Notes: generated by a model not told the origin, from the letters alone. Numbered from the stretch's first letter, positions 11,605-25,083 are shown. The stretch: DNA of 64,000 nucleotides from Pontederia crassipes (GCA_030549335.1 CM060194.1:35360171-35424170); one strand, 5' to 3'. Program-made: numbers and translations.

Positions 11605-14600
11605 TCAGCTTCTTTCATCCTTATGTGCCTTTGCAAATTCTTTCTCCCTTGTGCATACCTTATTTTTACCTATGTCAAGAAAAAAGGCGAATGACATGTA
11701 AAACATACAAAAACAATAATTTAATTGAAAATAATAAAATAGTGAAAATGTTAAACTACCAATAAATGATATTACAATAAAGTAAGAAATTTATAAAAAA
11801 ACATCAATACTATACCACCACTAGAAGTTGTCCTAAAGTAGAATGTATTGTGTTCGTCGAGGGTGGACTATCATCATAAGTTATGGGTTCAATTGCCCCC
11901 ACTAAATTTGATGTTAGCTTTTAGTGGTTGTAATTAATACAATAATATAACTTATATAAATTTTAATTAATCAACTTGTCCATCTTGAATCTTTTTCTGA
12001 TCAAAATTTTATATAAATTTCATCATTAATTTTGGATTATGCACTTTTTTCATGACCATGCATTATAGTCTCTTCCAATTCCTTTCGTTTTTTACAACAA
12101 AAAAAATCCATACAAGAAATGACATTACTCTAATAACTAATTATTTAAGTTTTACTATTGTTAATATAATAATTACTACTATTGTTAAAATTATATATGT
12201 GTGATCTAATTTTATATCCAATTAATAATCTTGAGATATAAAGCATGAGATCTCAGATGGGATTATGGATTATTTATGTTATGTTGCCTAATTTTATTTC
12301 ACTATTATTTTAATGATTAATTACAATTCAATAATTTGCATCCATTATATTTACCTCACCATCTGATATTTTATCTATCCTTGATCTACGTCATCTTAGT
12401 CATTCTCATTTTTTTCTCACAATTTGTTGTTGAGTTAAAGAACATGTTATATTTATGTGTTTTTTGAATTCATTAACCTACCAATGTAAAAAGGTTTGTC
12501 AAAAAAGAAAAAGTACTCAAAATAATTGCTTACACACTTGATTTCAAACCTCCTTATAAACTTAAGATTCATAGAATTGAAAAAGTCCATTTTGTGGCAA
12601 TAATATTATATATGTATAAGCATATGTTGATGTATATGTGAGCTACATGAGTGCATGTGTACACTTTAGTACAAGAAAATAATCTATCCTTCTAGACATT
12701 CACAAAAGATCTTTTGTCACAAACAAATTCATATGCAAATGAATCACTCAAGATTAATCCTAGTAAATCATGTATAAAAAATCTTGAATATTTAAATTAT
12801 ATATATGTGTGAGTATGCATACCTTCCATTTGCGTAAACAAATCCCTTGTGACCTTTAATACACCAAATCCCTTAGTAACCACCTTGAACATTGGAGGCA
12901 TTTGGGAAGTCTTTGATATCTAGACATAAAATATTGCATTTTTCTTTCAAAACTATTGTCATATAAATGAAAAGTAATTGTGCCTATAAATCTTAACATA
13001 AAGATAGTTTAGCACATTCATTACGGGCTCTAGTGGAGGCTTGTATGAAGACAAGTCAATCCATTCCTAAAACAAATAAATGGAAAATTAATAATAGAAA
13101 TAAATATAGTGAAAGAAATCAAATTAAATAGAAATTTATGTAAGGAACAAACATTATTTTCATCCACTTCATATATCATTTTCCCTTTTCCTTGCTTTTG
13201 AAGTTCCCTTACATCTCTCAATAGTTTCAACTTTTCTTCCTGCAGATAAGCATATGTTACATATAAATGAAAAAATGTTAAGAAATAATTAGAAAATTAT
13301 TCAAATAATAAGAAAATATCCTTATAACCTTCATAGTAAACATGAAAGTTTTAGCAAAAAAAAAAAATGCATGTACCTTTGATATTGAATTTTTTGAGTA
13401 CAATTGTAGCTTCATTAGTATGTCATGGAACTCCAAGACTTCTCTCTTAGATCGACATCTCTTATTAAATACCGGATCAATATAATACTGCATAGAACAA
13501 AAGAATTTCTTTTAGAATGTATAACTTAAAATTAATTAATGTAGATTGTTTCCAGAAGTTGTTTGCGGATTTGTTGACGATAATGTATACTTGATAATTT
13601 ATTGATGCACAAAATAATGACAAAATGATGATCTAGCCCAATATGTAGACCTTGGTTCATTATACTAGACAATTTTTAGGACGTAAGATAAAGAGATAAA
13701 GTGAGAAATCGACTTCTTGTCTAATGCTTGTCGTGGATCTCAAAGTAAAAAGTGAGATATAAAAATAATATAATAAGCATAGAAGTTCACTATATTTAAT
13801 GAAATAATTTTTTTCTAGTATTCCTTATGAGATGTGTATCATTCTAACGTAAGAAGTAGACTTATGAATCTAATCTTAGGAACCGCTTCAAAAGTTGGAA
13901 TACTATTTTTAGCAAAATTGATATTATTATATTTAAAGCAATTTTATATGGTTGTTTCCTAATGTTTCACTTCCAATAATTGAACACATGAGGGATATGT
14001 TTGAGATTTACTTTAGAAGGAGAGTCCCTATGTTGGGATAAAGTCATAAATTCTCAATATATCAATAGGAAAATTGGTTTAGAACCTAATAGGGCGAAAT
14101 GGCAACATTAATTGTAGAACCAATACACGATTTTATTTTTAACATAGCAAATATCTAACATCATTTTTTCTCGAGATATTTCATCTAACTTTAGACCTTT
14201 TTGTTGCAATCATTTCAACAAATTGTTCTCCTAAAAATAGTTTGCCATTGCTTCAGAATAAATGTTCTCAAGTCATAATCCAAACTATCGCACTAATCTT
14301 TTATGGAAATATTTTTTATTCTTTTTATGGAACCATTTACTTGCAAAAAAGTCAAATTTAGTAACTTGGAAAAATAGCTAAGTTTCCTAAAAAATGTACT
14401 TATTTTCCCTCTCCAAATGGTAAAATTATTCCGACAATTAGTTAATCAAATATCTACCATGTTATGATGATTAACGCACCAAGTTTAAAGCAAAATTAGT
14501 GGACAAAATATAACTAATTAAATTGCTCTTTAAACCACTTAGCAAATGTTTTCCGTATTCCTACGTGAAAGTCACATAACATTGCATCTTCCTATTGTCA

Positions 14601-17600
14601 AGATTAAATTAGAACATAATTCCATTATAACTAAACAATCCTAAGATATTTTTTTTGTTCCATCATGCCTCGGAACTTCCTTGGAGTAATAAACTACCAA
14701 AATAAAGCCACTTTCACGTGCATTCCCCCAACACTTATAGGAAGATAAAAATAAAAATAATTGTCATGTGTGTGTGGGTGGGTGGGTGTGTACGTGTTAT
14801 TCTCTTTTTTCTATCCTATATTTTCTTATTTATAATCAATCATTATACATATAATCCCAATAATTTCTTGATAGGTAATCGCAATGTTAAGATATATGGT
14901 ATTTAAGATATATACTTCATATATTTATTTTCCATTGGTTACTGAAAACATGAGTAATTGACCCTTCATATATTTGTTCTTGCCAATTATGAGAATCCTC
15001 TAAAAAATATCTTTGTAATGTTTTCAATGATGTCAGACATAAGAATCCTTAGGCTCCACAATGCATGGACATCCAAGAAATATATCTTCTTATGTAATAA
15101 AGAGCCTTAGATATCATAATGTGCTATTAGTCAAGCAACATTCTCCCATCATGATTTAAGACCATAAGTAAACAAACTCTTTGATAGCAAACGATCATCA
15201 CATGTTCAATTGTGAGGTGAGTCAGTATGAACTTTACTTGAGTTCTAAGTTTCATTATGTTTTCTTCATCCAATAATTAAATTTGATTTAAGTTGATCGT
15301 GTATCTTCATTATTTGAATATTATCTATATACCTCATCCTTTCATATAATTCTAGATGACCAAAAGAAGTTTGACACTAGAATAAGAGGCCTGATATGAC
15401 CTTGATATGCTACGAGTTTCGGGTTGTGTGGGATCTAGCTACAAGATGGCAAGCTATGCCCGAGTTATGATTGTCCAATACTTGAAATTGTCATGCATTC
15501 GAGTTGTTGATGTCGTAGCTATCTTACAATGTAAATAAATTTTTGAAATACACTACAAGATAAAATACACTACAAGATATTGATCTTTTCTAGATATTAG
15601 GAATATTATATTCTTTTATTGATGGGAGAAATTTCATAATATAAAGGATTATTTTCTAAGTTTAATTAATGTTTATTCAAATAATTTAAATTTAAGTTTA
15701 TCATATATCTTCATTTTTTGAATATTATTTATATACATCATCCTTTCATATAATTCTAGATAAAAGATGTTAGATACTAGAACAAGAGGTCTAATATGAT
15801 CATGATATGATATGAATTTTTGGATTTTGTAGGATCTAGCTAGAAGATGACAAGCTAGTGTATATGATGCAAAAAAAATTAGGCATATCACAATATTAAT
15901 TAATCGACCTAGTTTATGTGTTGAATCCCAATATTGGCCCCAGTTATCATTGCCAAATATTCAAAATTGTCAAATGTCCGAATTATTGATGTAATGGATA
16001 TCTTACAACGTAATTAAAATTTTGAAATACAACTATGTATTAGCTTTTCTGGATATTGAGATTGTATTCTTTTCTCGAAGGAATGCCTACAATGGGAAGG
16101 ATTATGGACATGAAGCTTATGTTACGATTTTCTCTCTAATATTTGTTTAATATCCCATAAAGATCGTGGTTAGACTTATTTATACGAGAAAAAATATTAT
16201 GGCCACATGAGACTAGAACCTTTTTCTTCCATGCTAATAGTCACACAAAGTGCAAATTTGACTCAAGGGTAATGTTGGGTTTACACAATTGGTTAGCGGA
16301 GGTGCATTTCAAATTATTCAACGGATCCAAGTGGCCTTGAAATTGATCCCAGAGTCTCCAACTTGGTCAGGACCTCTTTTTTTTTATTGCTTCAAGATCA
16401 AATACCGAATTAGTCGGGTGTTAATAGTTTTGAATACTTAACAAAAAAATTTGTACATTAATTTGGGTCGTGTGGCATTAGCACTCCTGCATCAATCTTA
16501 GTTTTCTTAATTGGTCATTGAGTGTGCAACACACATTAAGTAATATGATATCTCACATGAGCTCAAATTTAAAATATAAGAAGAGGTCATATGGGTTCTC
16601 ATAAAACGACCCATGATAAAAGTCAAGGGAAAGAGGTCATATATAGTACAAAAATTGAGGTATCCACCAAAAAGTAACAAACATTACAATGAAATTATAT
16701 GTAATTTAAAGTAACAACGTATCCAAAATGATAACTTGCCATTTGAAGAGAAAAAAAAACTACTTTGATTTGTCATCGTAGTAAATATAATATATAATTT
16801 TTAAGCTCAGTCGAAGTTTTTTTTTCATTATAGTCCAACATAAAGTCTACTTTTTATTGGACATACCGAGATATTTAATTTCTCTCATATTTTCTTTTGC
16901 ATTTGTAAAAAAAATATTAGATTATTGGAATGAGAAAAACAATTTTTTGAAACATGAAATAATAGAGTTATATAACATTTTTTGTATATGAACTCATTAC
17001 GAATTTATTCAAATGAATAGTATCTTTCTGTTAGCAAAAGGTGAGTCTAATTACCTTGTCCTTGTGCCCTTTACTTCTTCCCAACTTCCTAGAGACAATT
17101 ATTGTCTTCCAGCCTTGAGGAAGCCATTCTTGTCTCTGTGCCTCCTCATACTCCTCGATGCTGTCTTCAAGGGCCTTCTCCTCCACTGTTATCCTTTCTT
17201 GCGTCTTGATCACTGTCGCCGGATCCTCTGGCATCGCAGTATCGACTTGCAGTGCCTGTTGGACATTGTACTCCCCATCCATCTTCATGGGCATCACTAG
17301 ATCGTTATTAACGTTTGTGCCAGGTTTCCCATTTCCATCGTTGGCCAGTGTGTAGAGCCCCATCTCGAGCAGCATATCAGTCATGAGCTCACCCTCTGTC
17401 GCAAGCTCTGAAAGAGACTTCAGACTTAAAAGGGAGTGGTTCACCTCGTCGAGGTCATCCAGGGCCTTGAGCGCCTCCTCTATGTCATGCAGCAGATTGT
17501 TGTCGACGGAGGCATTGGCGCTCTCATGTCCTGGTGCAGTCATCTGCACCATTGTATCTTCCTTCCCTGCGTTGGTCACCAGTAGATCGGGCTCCTCCAT

Positions 17601-17666
17601 AGGCCTCAAGGTTGCGGGGGGCATATCTTGAGCAATCTCAGTGTTGATGGGAGTGGAAGGATCCAT
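11605..17666 (-). CDS. Methyl-CpG-binding-domain protein, copy A
   Basis: Probable nuclear chromatin protein. Coding exons on the minus strand: 17055-17666, 13377-13487, 13153-13239, 13025-13066, 12823-12919, 11605-11669; together about 337 residues. The start is the MDPS methionine at 17666, conserved in copy B. Exon 1 (204 residues) has an acidic, low-complexity N-terminus and ends in the first half of the MBD (EWLPQGWK...KGHKDK). Exon 2 supplies the second half (YYIDPVFNKRCRSKREVLEF), so the domain is split by a 3.57-kb intron. Exon 3 is lysine/glutamate-rich (EEKLKLLRDVRELQKQ) and exon 4 has only 42 bases (EWIDLSSYKPPLEP). The MBD call rests on the W-LP-GW, YY-DP and F/C-RSK-EVL pattern of plant MBDs. 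Whether it binds methylated DNA cannot be told. The last two exons are conserved but not recognised. Confidence 0.8.
13488..17054 (-). other. First intron of MBD gene copy A (3.57 kb)
   Basis: AT-rich intron between the two halves of the MBD, with donor GTAATT after the KDK codons and a CAG acceptor. It holds an imperfect internal duplication: about 15,285-15,560 and 15,680-16,030 share the ATCTTCATTNTTTGAATATT and GGATCTAGCTA blocks. No other gene was seen. Confidence 0.7.
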
Positions 17667-17930
17667 GGAGTGAATAATGTTTGGGTTGTGGTGTTGATGA
17701 GAAGAGTTGATGTGATCGTACATCGATGTAAGAGAGAGGGAGATCGAGAAATAGACCACAATGAGATCGTATGATTATTTTGCTTTTCTTGTTCTTCCTC
17801 CACCGATGCCAAAGAGATTCAATATGTGAATGATGGGGTGCATGAAACTCAGGAGGTGCATGAAACTCACAGGGTGCAAAAAGATAGCAACGCAGGAGGA
17901 CAGAAAAAAAAGCAAGGGAATTAGTTGTAT
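17667..17930 (-). promoter_or_regulatory. Probable 5' leader of MBD copy A
   Basis: An upstream ATG (MASVEEEQEK..., first base 17812) opens a 68-codon frame that runs past the MDPS start in another frame and ends at 17606. In copy B the matching ATG is in frame with MDPS. The region is CT-rich on the minus strand, as many plant leaders are. Confidence 0.4.
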
Positions 17931-20900
17931 ACACTGTCAAATGCATTAAATTAAATATGTTATATTTGGTTAAAAGATTTGTCCACCCATTAACTCCTGA
18001 GTTAATGCAAATCTTTAGAAGCATGCATTTAACAAAGATTAATACATCATTATTTACAGTTGGAAGACAGTAGTCATATGCCAATAAATGTTCTGACTTG
18101 TCTTTTTTTTGTTACAGATTGTACTGGCTCTTTTAATGCTCCTTAATAGTTTTTTTTTCATTTCTCCTCAAACAAAGAATGATCTTGTGGCTTGTTATGT
18201 GGGGTTTGATATATTAATTTGCCTCGTTACAAAGGATGGAAAGAAGTCATATGTCTACTATTAGATAATAGAAAATGTATAAGATGAAAGTGTGATACAT
18301 AATCATTGGAAAATATTATAATCTAATTTATAATACGCATTTTTATATTTATGAAACAACAACTTATTAAATTGTAATGCAAAAAAAATGATATATCTAT
18401 ATTTTTTTCAAAAAATAATTATACCAACTCGAACTCTTCTTTCATCTTGGTATCCAAAATACTATTAATTGACTTCTGACTATAATTTGATGTGGGTAGC
18501 CTCTTCTAGAACGATTGTCATTTTTCTTGACCGATTAACAATACCGATTTGAAGCATCTTCCTTTATCTCTTTAAGGTAAAAAAATATCCTGTTCGATAT
18601 GATCTTAGTTAAACAAAATTCCAATGAAAAAAATGGTATCTGAACATCGAAATAAATAAAATAGTAATCAATAGTTCAAACTAAATAAGGCAAACTCTCA
18701 TGCAATCCTATCCAAATTATTTCTTTTAATAAGGAAAATTCTTTTGACGTTAAAATGATTTCCATATTTATTTTAATGAAATCTGATTAATTATGTTAAT
18801 TGATTTAATTTTAAGACAAAGAAATTCCTCCAAATTTTTTTGGCATGGAAAGTATTCATGTCATAAGAAATTTAGTTATATAATGTTGAATTAATTAACA
18901 TTATTGTGTGAACTAAAGTAAATTAAGCTCCCTCATGGAAATATTTTGAAAACGTAATTTGGGAATATTGAATGTGTTAAAAATATTTAGAGTGAACTCG
19001 TGTGAAATGGACTTCATTCTTTCTTTTCCTATGTACCACTAATTTTAGCTTCTACCATTAATTAACGTTACCAGAAGTTTTTTATGCTGCAATTTGTTTT
19101 TTTACACATTATTAAGTTCAGTTCATAACAAATGGATGGATCCTGATAACAGAAGGAAATTGCAAGTCATGCCCGTTTCATTTGATACCATTAATCCATG
19201 TTTAGTTAAGACGAATTCTTCAATAAGGTTGAGCAAATTATTCAAATTGTGATACTATAACGCTTCCATAATTCACCATTGGACCAGCATTATTTACAAC
19301 TAGGGAACACAAATGCGCTAGCTTATGGCAAATGAAATTATTATTTTCATAATATTCGAAGAATTGTTTTGTTATTTTACATGAAAATATAATTTTGAAA
19401 TAAATTATGAAGTCAGCTTATTGAGATTATTAGACATTTATAATAGTGGAGATTTAAAATGTTTTAAATATTTAGAAGCTTTTATTATGTAGTCCCATTT
19501 AAATTTATAAGAAAAAAATGCTTATTTAAGACTTGATTGGTTGGGGTAAATGAGGGGAATGAAGGTGAAAGTTTCCTCCTTTTCTTTTTATTTTCTTCCA
19601 ATATTTTATTTTTCTTTCACTCTCAAATTGAAGTGGAAAGGAGAGGAAAACATATTTAACATATAAATTAAATATATAAGTATATATATAAAGGATAACT
19701 TAATATTCATTTTCTTTCCTTCCTTTTAATTATGTCAATTAAACAAGTGTAATTATTTCCTTCCTGACATTTCCTTTTCCATTCTTTACCTTTCCTTCCT
19801 CTTAATAAATTTTGAATCAAATAGACTCAATGTCTTCATGATACTATTAAGACAAATTAAATAAAGAGTTACACCAAAAATATTTAATTTAATTAATTTG
19901 AGAAAAAAATAATAATTAAAAAATATGAATAAAGATATATGGAATGGTGAAATGAGAAGGCTTCAAAACGAATTACAAAAATGTCATGATTTATGGCTTT
20001 ATAAATGTAAATATAGATATACATATGCATATACCTATACCTATACCTATACATATAAATGTAAATATAGATATACATATGCATATACCTATACATATAC
20101 ATATGCATATAGATTTTTCAATGAGGAAAATATAAAGTAAAAATATGATGATGGATGGTGAAAATGAGAATAATTTAAAATTAATTACAAAAATGCTATG
20201 ATGCATGGCTTTATATTAGATATACATATACATATACACTTGCAATGAAAAAAAATATAAAGTAGAAATATGATACTAATATAAAATTTGATTTTAAAAA
20301 AAATAACAATTTTTTATCTCTTTATCTTTTATTAAACATATATATTACGAAAAATGAAAGTTCAAATATTATCATAAGTTACAACTTTAATGTTCATTAG
20401 GAAATTATCGCATTAAGAAGTTACTAAAATTATTAATAATTTGCTAGCATTGTCTTGTAAATTTTTTTAAAAAAAAATCTACTAAAAAATAAAAAAAGAA
20501 AGGATGAATGGTGAAAGGAGAGAGCTTCTCATTATAATTACAAAATTGTCATGAAGTATGACTTTATATTATATAAATATATATAGATATAGATATAGAT
20601 ATAGATATAAATTTTTCAATGAGGAAAAATTAAAGTAAAAGTATGATGCTAATATAACATTTGATTTAAAAAAATATATTTTTTAGTAATTTAGTTTTTT
20701 ATTATATATATAATGTTACGAAAAGTGAAATTTTAAATGTTGTCATAACTTAGAACTTTAACGTTCATTAGTAAATTATTGCATTAAGTAGTTGCTTATT
20801 TGAGAAGTTTCAAACGTTGGGTCCAAGTTTGGGCACGTGATTTATAGAAGTTTGGATGATAGAACTTTGATTTCGAGCATCTGATATCAACCAACCTTTT

Positions 20901-20956
20901 TTTCTTTTTTATTTGGAATTTTAAGATGTTACAATGTAACGCCTCAAAATTTGACA
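17931..20956. other. AT-rich region upstream of MBD copy A
   Basis: No gene seen. About 19,527-19,810 has a GGTTGGGG...GAGGGGAA block with CT-rich counterparts resembling a MITE (matching sequence in copy B at about 36,467-36,790), but clean ends could not be fixed. Three similar modules (about 19,940, 20,155 and 20,510) repeat the AATGGTGAAA...TTACAAAAATG...CATG pattern followed by a TATA-type array. Confidence 0.5.
19998..20110. repeat. Short tandem array (ATACAT/ACCTAT units)
   Basis: Hexamer-type repeats, with AAATGTAAATATAGATATAC occurring twice about 56 bases apart. Copy B has a shorter version near 36,955-37,020. Confidence 0.8.
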
Positions 20957-21000
20957 CCCCCCCCCCCCCCCCCCCACCACCACCACCACCACCACCACAC
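20957..21000. repeat. Poly-C tract and (CAC)n
   Basis: About 19 C residues are followed by eight or so CAC units. The matching site in copy B (about 37,899-37,932) is a CA/CCCCA-rich tract, so the array has changed since the duplication. Confidence 0.9.
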
Positions 21001-21853
21001 ACTGTGAAATATCCTCTCTACTTTCTTTGGTATTTCTTGACCCTTTCATCGACCCCATTGGTCGATAAGGGTGACATGTAATCGAAAGACTTTAAAAAAA
21101 ATATTATAACAAGTGAATGTAAAAATATAGAAACTAGAACGATAGATAAAATAAAAGTACATCACAACGTCTAACATCAATGTTAGGCATATAAAAATTC
21201 ATGTCATAATGCAACTATAACATCATAAAGTCCCTCATACAACTCAAAAGAATAAAACAACTATACATAAACTTTATAACTCCTTGTGCACATGCCACCC
21301 GAGCTAAAATCGTTGCACACACAACAATCATGCTCGTAGATAAATCATGTGCCTACGAGGATCAACATAAGGAAGTAAACTCAATCGTTAACATAAAATT
21401 AAGTATGAATCAAATAAGTCATAAGGACGATCCATAAGAATAAACATGAAGAAAGCACATAGAATAGATATAATATAAATCATGAGGGATCGTTATGGGA
21501 AACAATGGTAAGTAAAGCTCATTTCTTTGTTCATCTTTATTTCATGTCATCTTTCATATAGAAAGGCATCATTGATCCATTTCATTTCATGTTCATGTCC
21601 ATAAAGACCTAGTCCTTCCATTCATCTCCAATCTATTTCATTTCATTTTATCCATCAGTTGAAAGAGCTATCTACTTTTAAGGAATACCATTAGATCCTA
21701 AAGCATGGTAGACCAATGGGGGATTAGTGTCATGCTCCAAAAGTGGAGGATGATGTCACACAAGGCTAATGGACATCCTGATTCAGTAGGAAGAGTACCT
21801 CATTGTCAATAACTCCTTAAGGAAAGTACCTCACACAAAGTTGTCAATGACGT

Positions 21854-22210
21854 CAAAAAAATTTCACCAAATACCCTCCAACTTAGGCACTTTTCTAGCA
21901 CTATCCACAAACTTCACTTTGTCGCCAGAGGTTGCAGAGGGGGTGAGCCCCACACCCCCACCCCCACCCCCCTCACACACACACCCCCCTTCTCCTCCTT
22001 TCTCTGTGCACGCCGGCGAGGTCGCACCGCCCCTTCATTAGAGCCTCCCATTACAAAGTGTCACGTCAATAGCGTGATCTCGAAACAGGCAATAATCGAT
22101 GAAAAGGACATTTGATGAAATAAATTAAAAGATGAAGGACAGTCCCATTACAAATTGAAGTTTGAAGGTAACGCTGAAAAAGTTAGAGGGTATTTGGGGA
22201 AATTTTTTTG
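21854..22210. mobile_element. Foldback/MITE in copy A, internally deleted (357 bp)
   Basis: The ends CAAAAAAATTTCACCAAATA and (reverse complement) CAAAAAAATTTCCCCAAATA are inverted repeats. The flanks read AATGACGT (21846-21853) and AATGACTT (22211-22218). The right arm is long, but the left arm stops after about 75 bases at CTTTGTCGCCAGAGG. The copy B version (38,815-39,575) keeps the whole left arm and a GC-rich middle, so about 400 bp were lost here. The arms resemble those of the element at 4,893-5,520 (CCAAATACCCTCCAACTT-like). Confidence 0.8.
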
Positions 22211-22716
22211 AATGACTTCCCATCTAAATAAGTAATGATAACCCTCATCTTTATCTTTGTTACTTAGGAATCTCTATTTTGATCATATAGATCAATCGAG
22301 TCTGTAGAGAGCAAGGGTGGCTCCGGACTGTCATAAAGTATTAGAAGAGGAAAGGATAATAAAGTGGATAGAGATTTAATCAAATCATGATTGTTAATTA
22401 AGGTCATGTTCATTCTCTGTCCGTGAATCGCACGTTCAAAAGTCAAGCGATCACCCATTCTATTATAGGTTTAGCGGTCGTCCATTAGGAGTTTGGACGC
22501 CCATTTTTAGGGTATTCATCGATCGTCCATTTGGGAAGCGGACACTCATTCAATAAGTGTTCATCAAACGTCCGTCGGGAAGATCGGACGCCCATTTCAT
22601 AAAATTCAAGTGGTCATCTGTTTGGGGATCGAACTCCTATTTCGGGCTCATGGTTCGGTCATACAATGGTCGGGTACTATAGGACGTTAGATGGGATGAG
22701 AATCGTCCGATATCGC

Positions 22717-22968
22717 ATGGGCAGGATTGCAAACTCTCGATTGAAAGTTTCAAACGCCCAAAACTCGATCAATCGGAATAGCTTCCCGATCAACCGCTTG
22801 ATCATGTTCAAGATTCGACATTCTAGATCAGGCGCCCAATCCATGGGCAGGATTGCAAACTCTCGATTGAAAGTTTCAAACGCCCAAAACTCGATCAATC
22901 GGAACAGCTTCCCGATCGACCGCTTGATCATGTTCAAGTTTCGACATTCTATATCAGGCGCCCAATCC
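22717..22968. repeat. 126-bp direct tandem doubling, copy A only
   Basis: ATGGGCAGGATTGCAAACTC recurs at 22,717 and 22,843, with nearly identical sequence following. Copy B has a single unit at about 40,080-40,205, so the doubling came after the large duplication or was lost in B. Confidence 0.9.
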
Positions 22969-25083
22969 TTGGATAGATCGTTTGAGTTATCGCTACATCT
23001 TAGTCAAGGAGAAGCGAACGCCCGATTTGGGATCTGCCCGCTTTAATCAATACAATTCACAAGTCCTTGCAAATTTTTTAAGTTTTCAATCAATTTTTTC
23101 ACATAAAACATAAAACCAACCTAACAAACATTATTCCTAATGTATAGCATTATTCAGTAGGTAAATCTTAACATATTCATATATGTTTGATCACATGTTT
23201 CGCAGGTCAAAGATCTTATTCTAATTTAACACTATTTAGCATCATCAACATCCTCCTCTTCAATCAGATCTTGATCTATAACATTAGAATCATTTTATGA
23301 AAGATGATATAGTTTGAGTTGATCTAATATCATGTAAGCATGAATCTATATCACAGCAAACACCATTGCATGTAAATCATTCATGAAGGCATCCGAAGTG
23401 ATCATATTTCCAACAAAAAGATCATAATCTAATAACAGAACCTTAAGGCATGAATTCTACCCATTATAGCATAAATCCTGAGCCTAATGAGATCCTTAGA
23501 ACATGCAAAATTCGTCTGAAAACTACCGGTCTAAATCTCAAAAAATACACCTTTTTAATAGATCACGCGGTTCTTTCTTCGTTGGTGCACGTCCTAGCCT
23601 CTTCCTCTTCATCCTCCTTGGTTCACCATGGCTTCCGCACCTGCAGGAGTCACCCATGCGTCCTTTGGACGAAACCAAGTAGTGTAGCAAGAGGAGACAA
23701 AGGAAGAATGATGAAAATGAGATTTGAAGAAGAAGAAAGGAGAGAGAACGAATGGGGTTTTAATGGTGTGAAATCTTGGGATTTTCATGTCTTTTTAAAA
23801 TTCAGAAATCATGGTGGCGAGTTAAAAAATTCAGCGTAAGATGGCAGCATTGTGATGTCAACGCAAAAACCAAAGCATCAATTTTGTGGGCCTAAGCAAG
23901 TCATTCATCAGCATGGCCTTCCAGGGTCATCCGTCCCCGTCGTTCATGCATAGCACTCTAATGGTGTTATCTAAACACTCTCATTCATAGATGATGGATT
24001 GATGAATTTTTTGTGACAATCCGATTCCCACAATAAAATCTCTCTCTCAACACACCTACACACAGAGTGAATCATTTTCCTTTCGGAACAAACAACGAAA
24101 GACTTCGAAATGGTGTAGTTAATCTGGAGTTGTTACTTCGTTGTCTATTGTTTTATGTTCCTTTTACCATCGATGACATCTTTCTTGTGCGTGTGATTCC
24201 CCTTTGAGCTCTTGTTGACCTTTTAAATGTCTTATGAAGTTATGACGATGGCTTGTGGCAAGCTCGCCTTCTTTAATGGAGGGATGTTCATGAGCTGCGT
24301 AGGCCCTGGTCCTATGACCCATCCCTTTTGTTACTAGATTTTGTCTCTGTGACTGATTTGGTTGTAGAATTGTTATGTAGCTTCGATGAAATTGATGAAA
24401 TGGAAAGAGACAGTCGATAAATTGAACCAAAAGAAATTAATGTCCAAATTTTCTTTCTTCAATGGTACGAACTCGGTCCATATTTCGCGGCCCCATTCGC
24501 ATTCACTTTGCTGAAATAGACGTAAATTATGAATGATTCAGACGATACAAATTAGTATTATGTGGAAACATAACTCACAAAATATCTTAAGAATGTTTTT
24601 TAACGTGTCACAACATTATGTCATTAGCATGTGTCACAACATTCTTTCTAGTGCCAAGTATATAAGATAAATTGTTTATTCGTTGAACGCATGTATCACA
24701 TTTACATGATAACAAAAATAAGTGTACAATGAGCGGACAAATATTAGATCTCTTATTTATTCTTCTAATAAGTAAATAAATTAGTTATCTTAAGAGAAAA
24801 ACTCATCTACTGTATAGAACATCTTGATACTTCATAGTACTTTTAGTCAATTGAAAAGGGTAAAAAATTCTCATTTGTTTAGAAACAATGTTTGCAAGAG
24901 GATGGTTAGATTTTTACTAGAAGAATGAGACAAGGGATGACCTTTGTGCATTTCTAATATAACAACTTTCAACACATTGCTTTTTTACTATATCTAAATA
25001 TTTGAGATAGTAAAGCATAACCCAAGTAATATTCAATTTCTTCAATTGATGTAAAACAATTTAGACTTTTTGATGTTCTGAAA

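Larger units (their letters stand above)
20930..24100. other. Transposon-derived non-coding block, copy A
   Basis: Sequence beginning near TGTAACGCCTCAAAATTTG and rich in degenerate GGACGCCCAT/CGTCC-type motifs at 22,440-23,040, repeated in copy B at about 37,870-41,300. It has the look of retrotransposon internal or LTR sequence, but no reverse transcriptase, integrase or clear LTR pair is visible. The longest frame (23,450-23,839) is not kept to the same length in copy B. Confidence 0.45.
11071..24570. repeat. Tandem segmental duplication, copy A (about 13.5 kb)
   Basis: Collinear with copy B (24,576-41,772) in the same orientation. It begins at CACAAAATATCTTA (11071; copy B 24576) and ends at TGGAAACA (24563-24570; copy B 41765-41772). 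The whole MBD gene, its upstream region and a block of transposon-derived sequence are shared. Copy A lacks the 3.3-kb insertion of copy B, has a shorter version of a foldback element (21,854-22,210), and carries its own 126-bp tandem doubling at 22,717. Confidence 0.93.

Noticed and set aside
17013..17631. Plus-strand frames opposite MBD exon 1 (and the same at 30,365-31,117)
   Set aside because: Shadows of the MBD coding exon on the other strand; the minus strand has the domain, splice sites and conservation.
23450..23839. 129-residue plus-strand frame, with a 115-residue relative at 40,639-40,986
   Set aside because: Both lie in the transposon-like part of the duplicated block, end differently in the two copies, and contain serine runs with no domain. 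Sharing is explained by the duplication itself.
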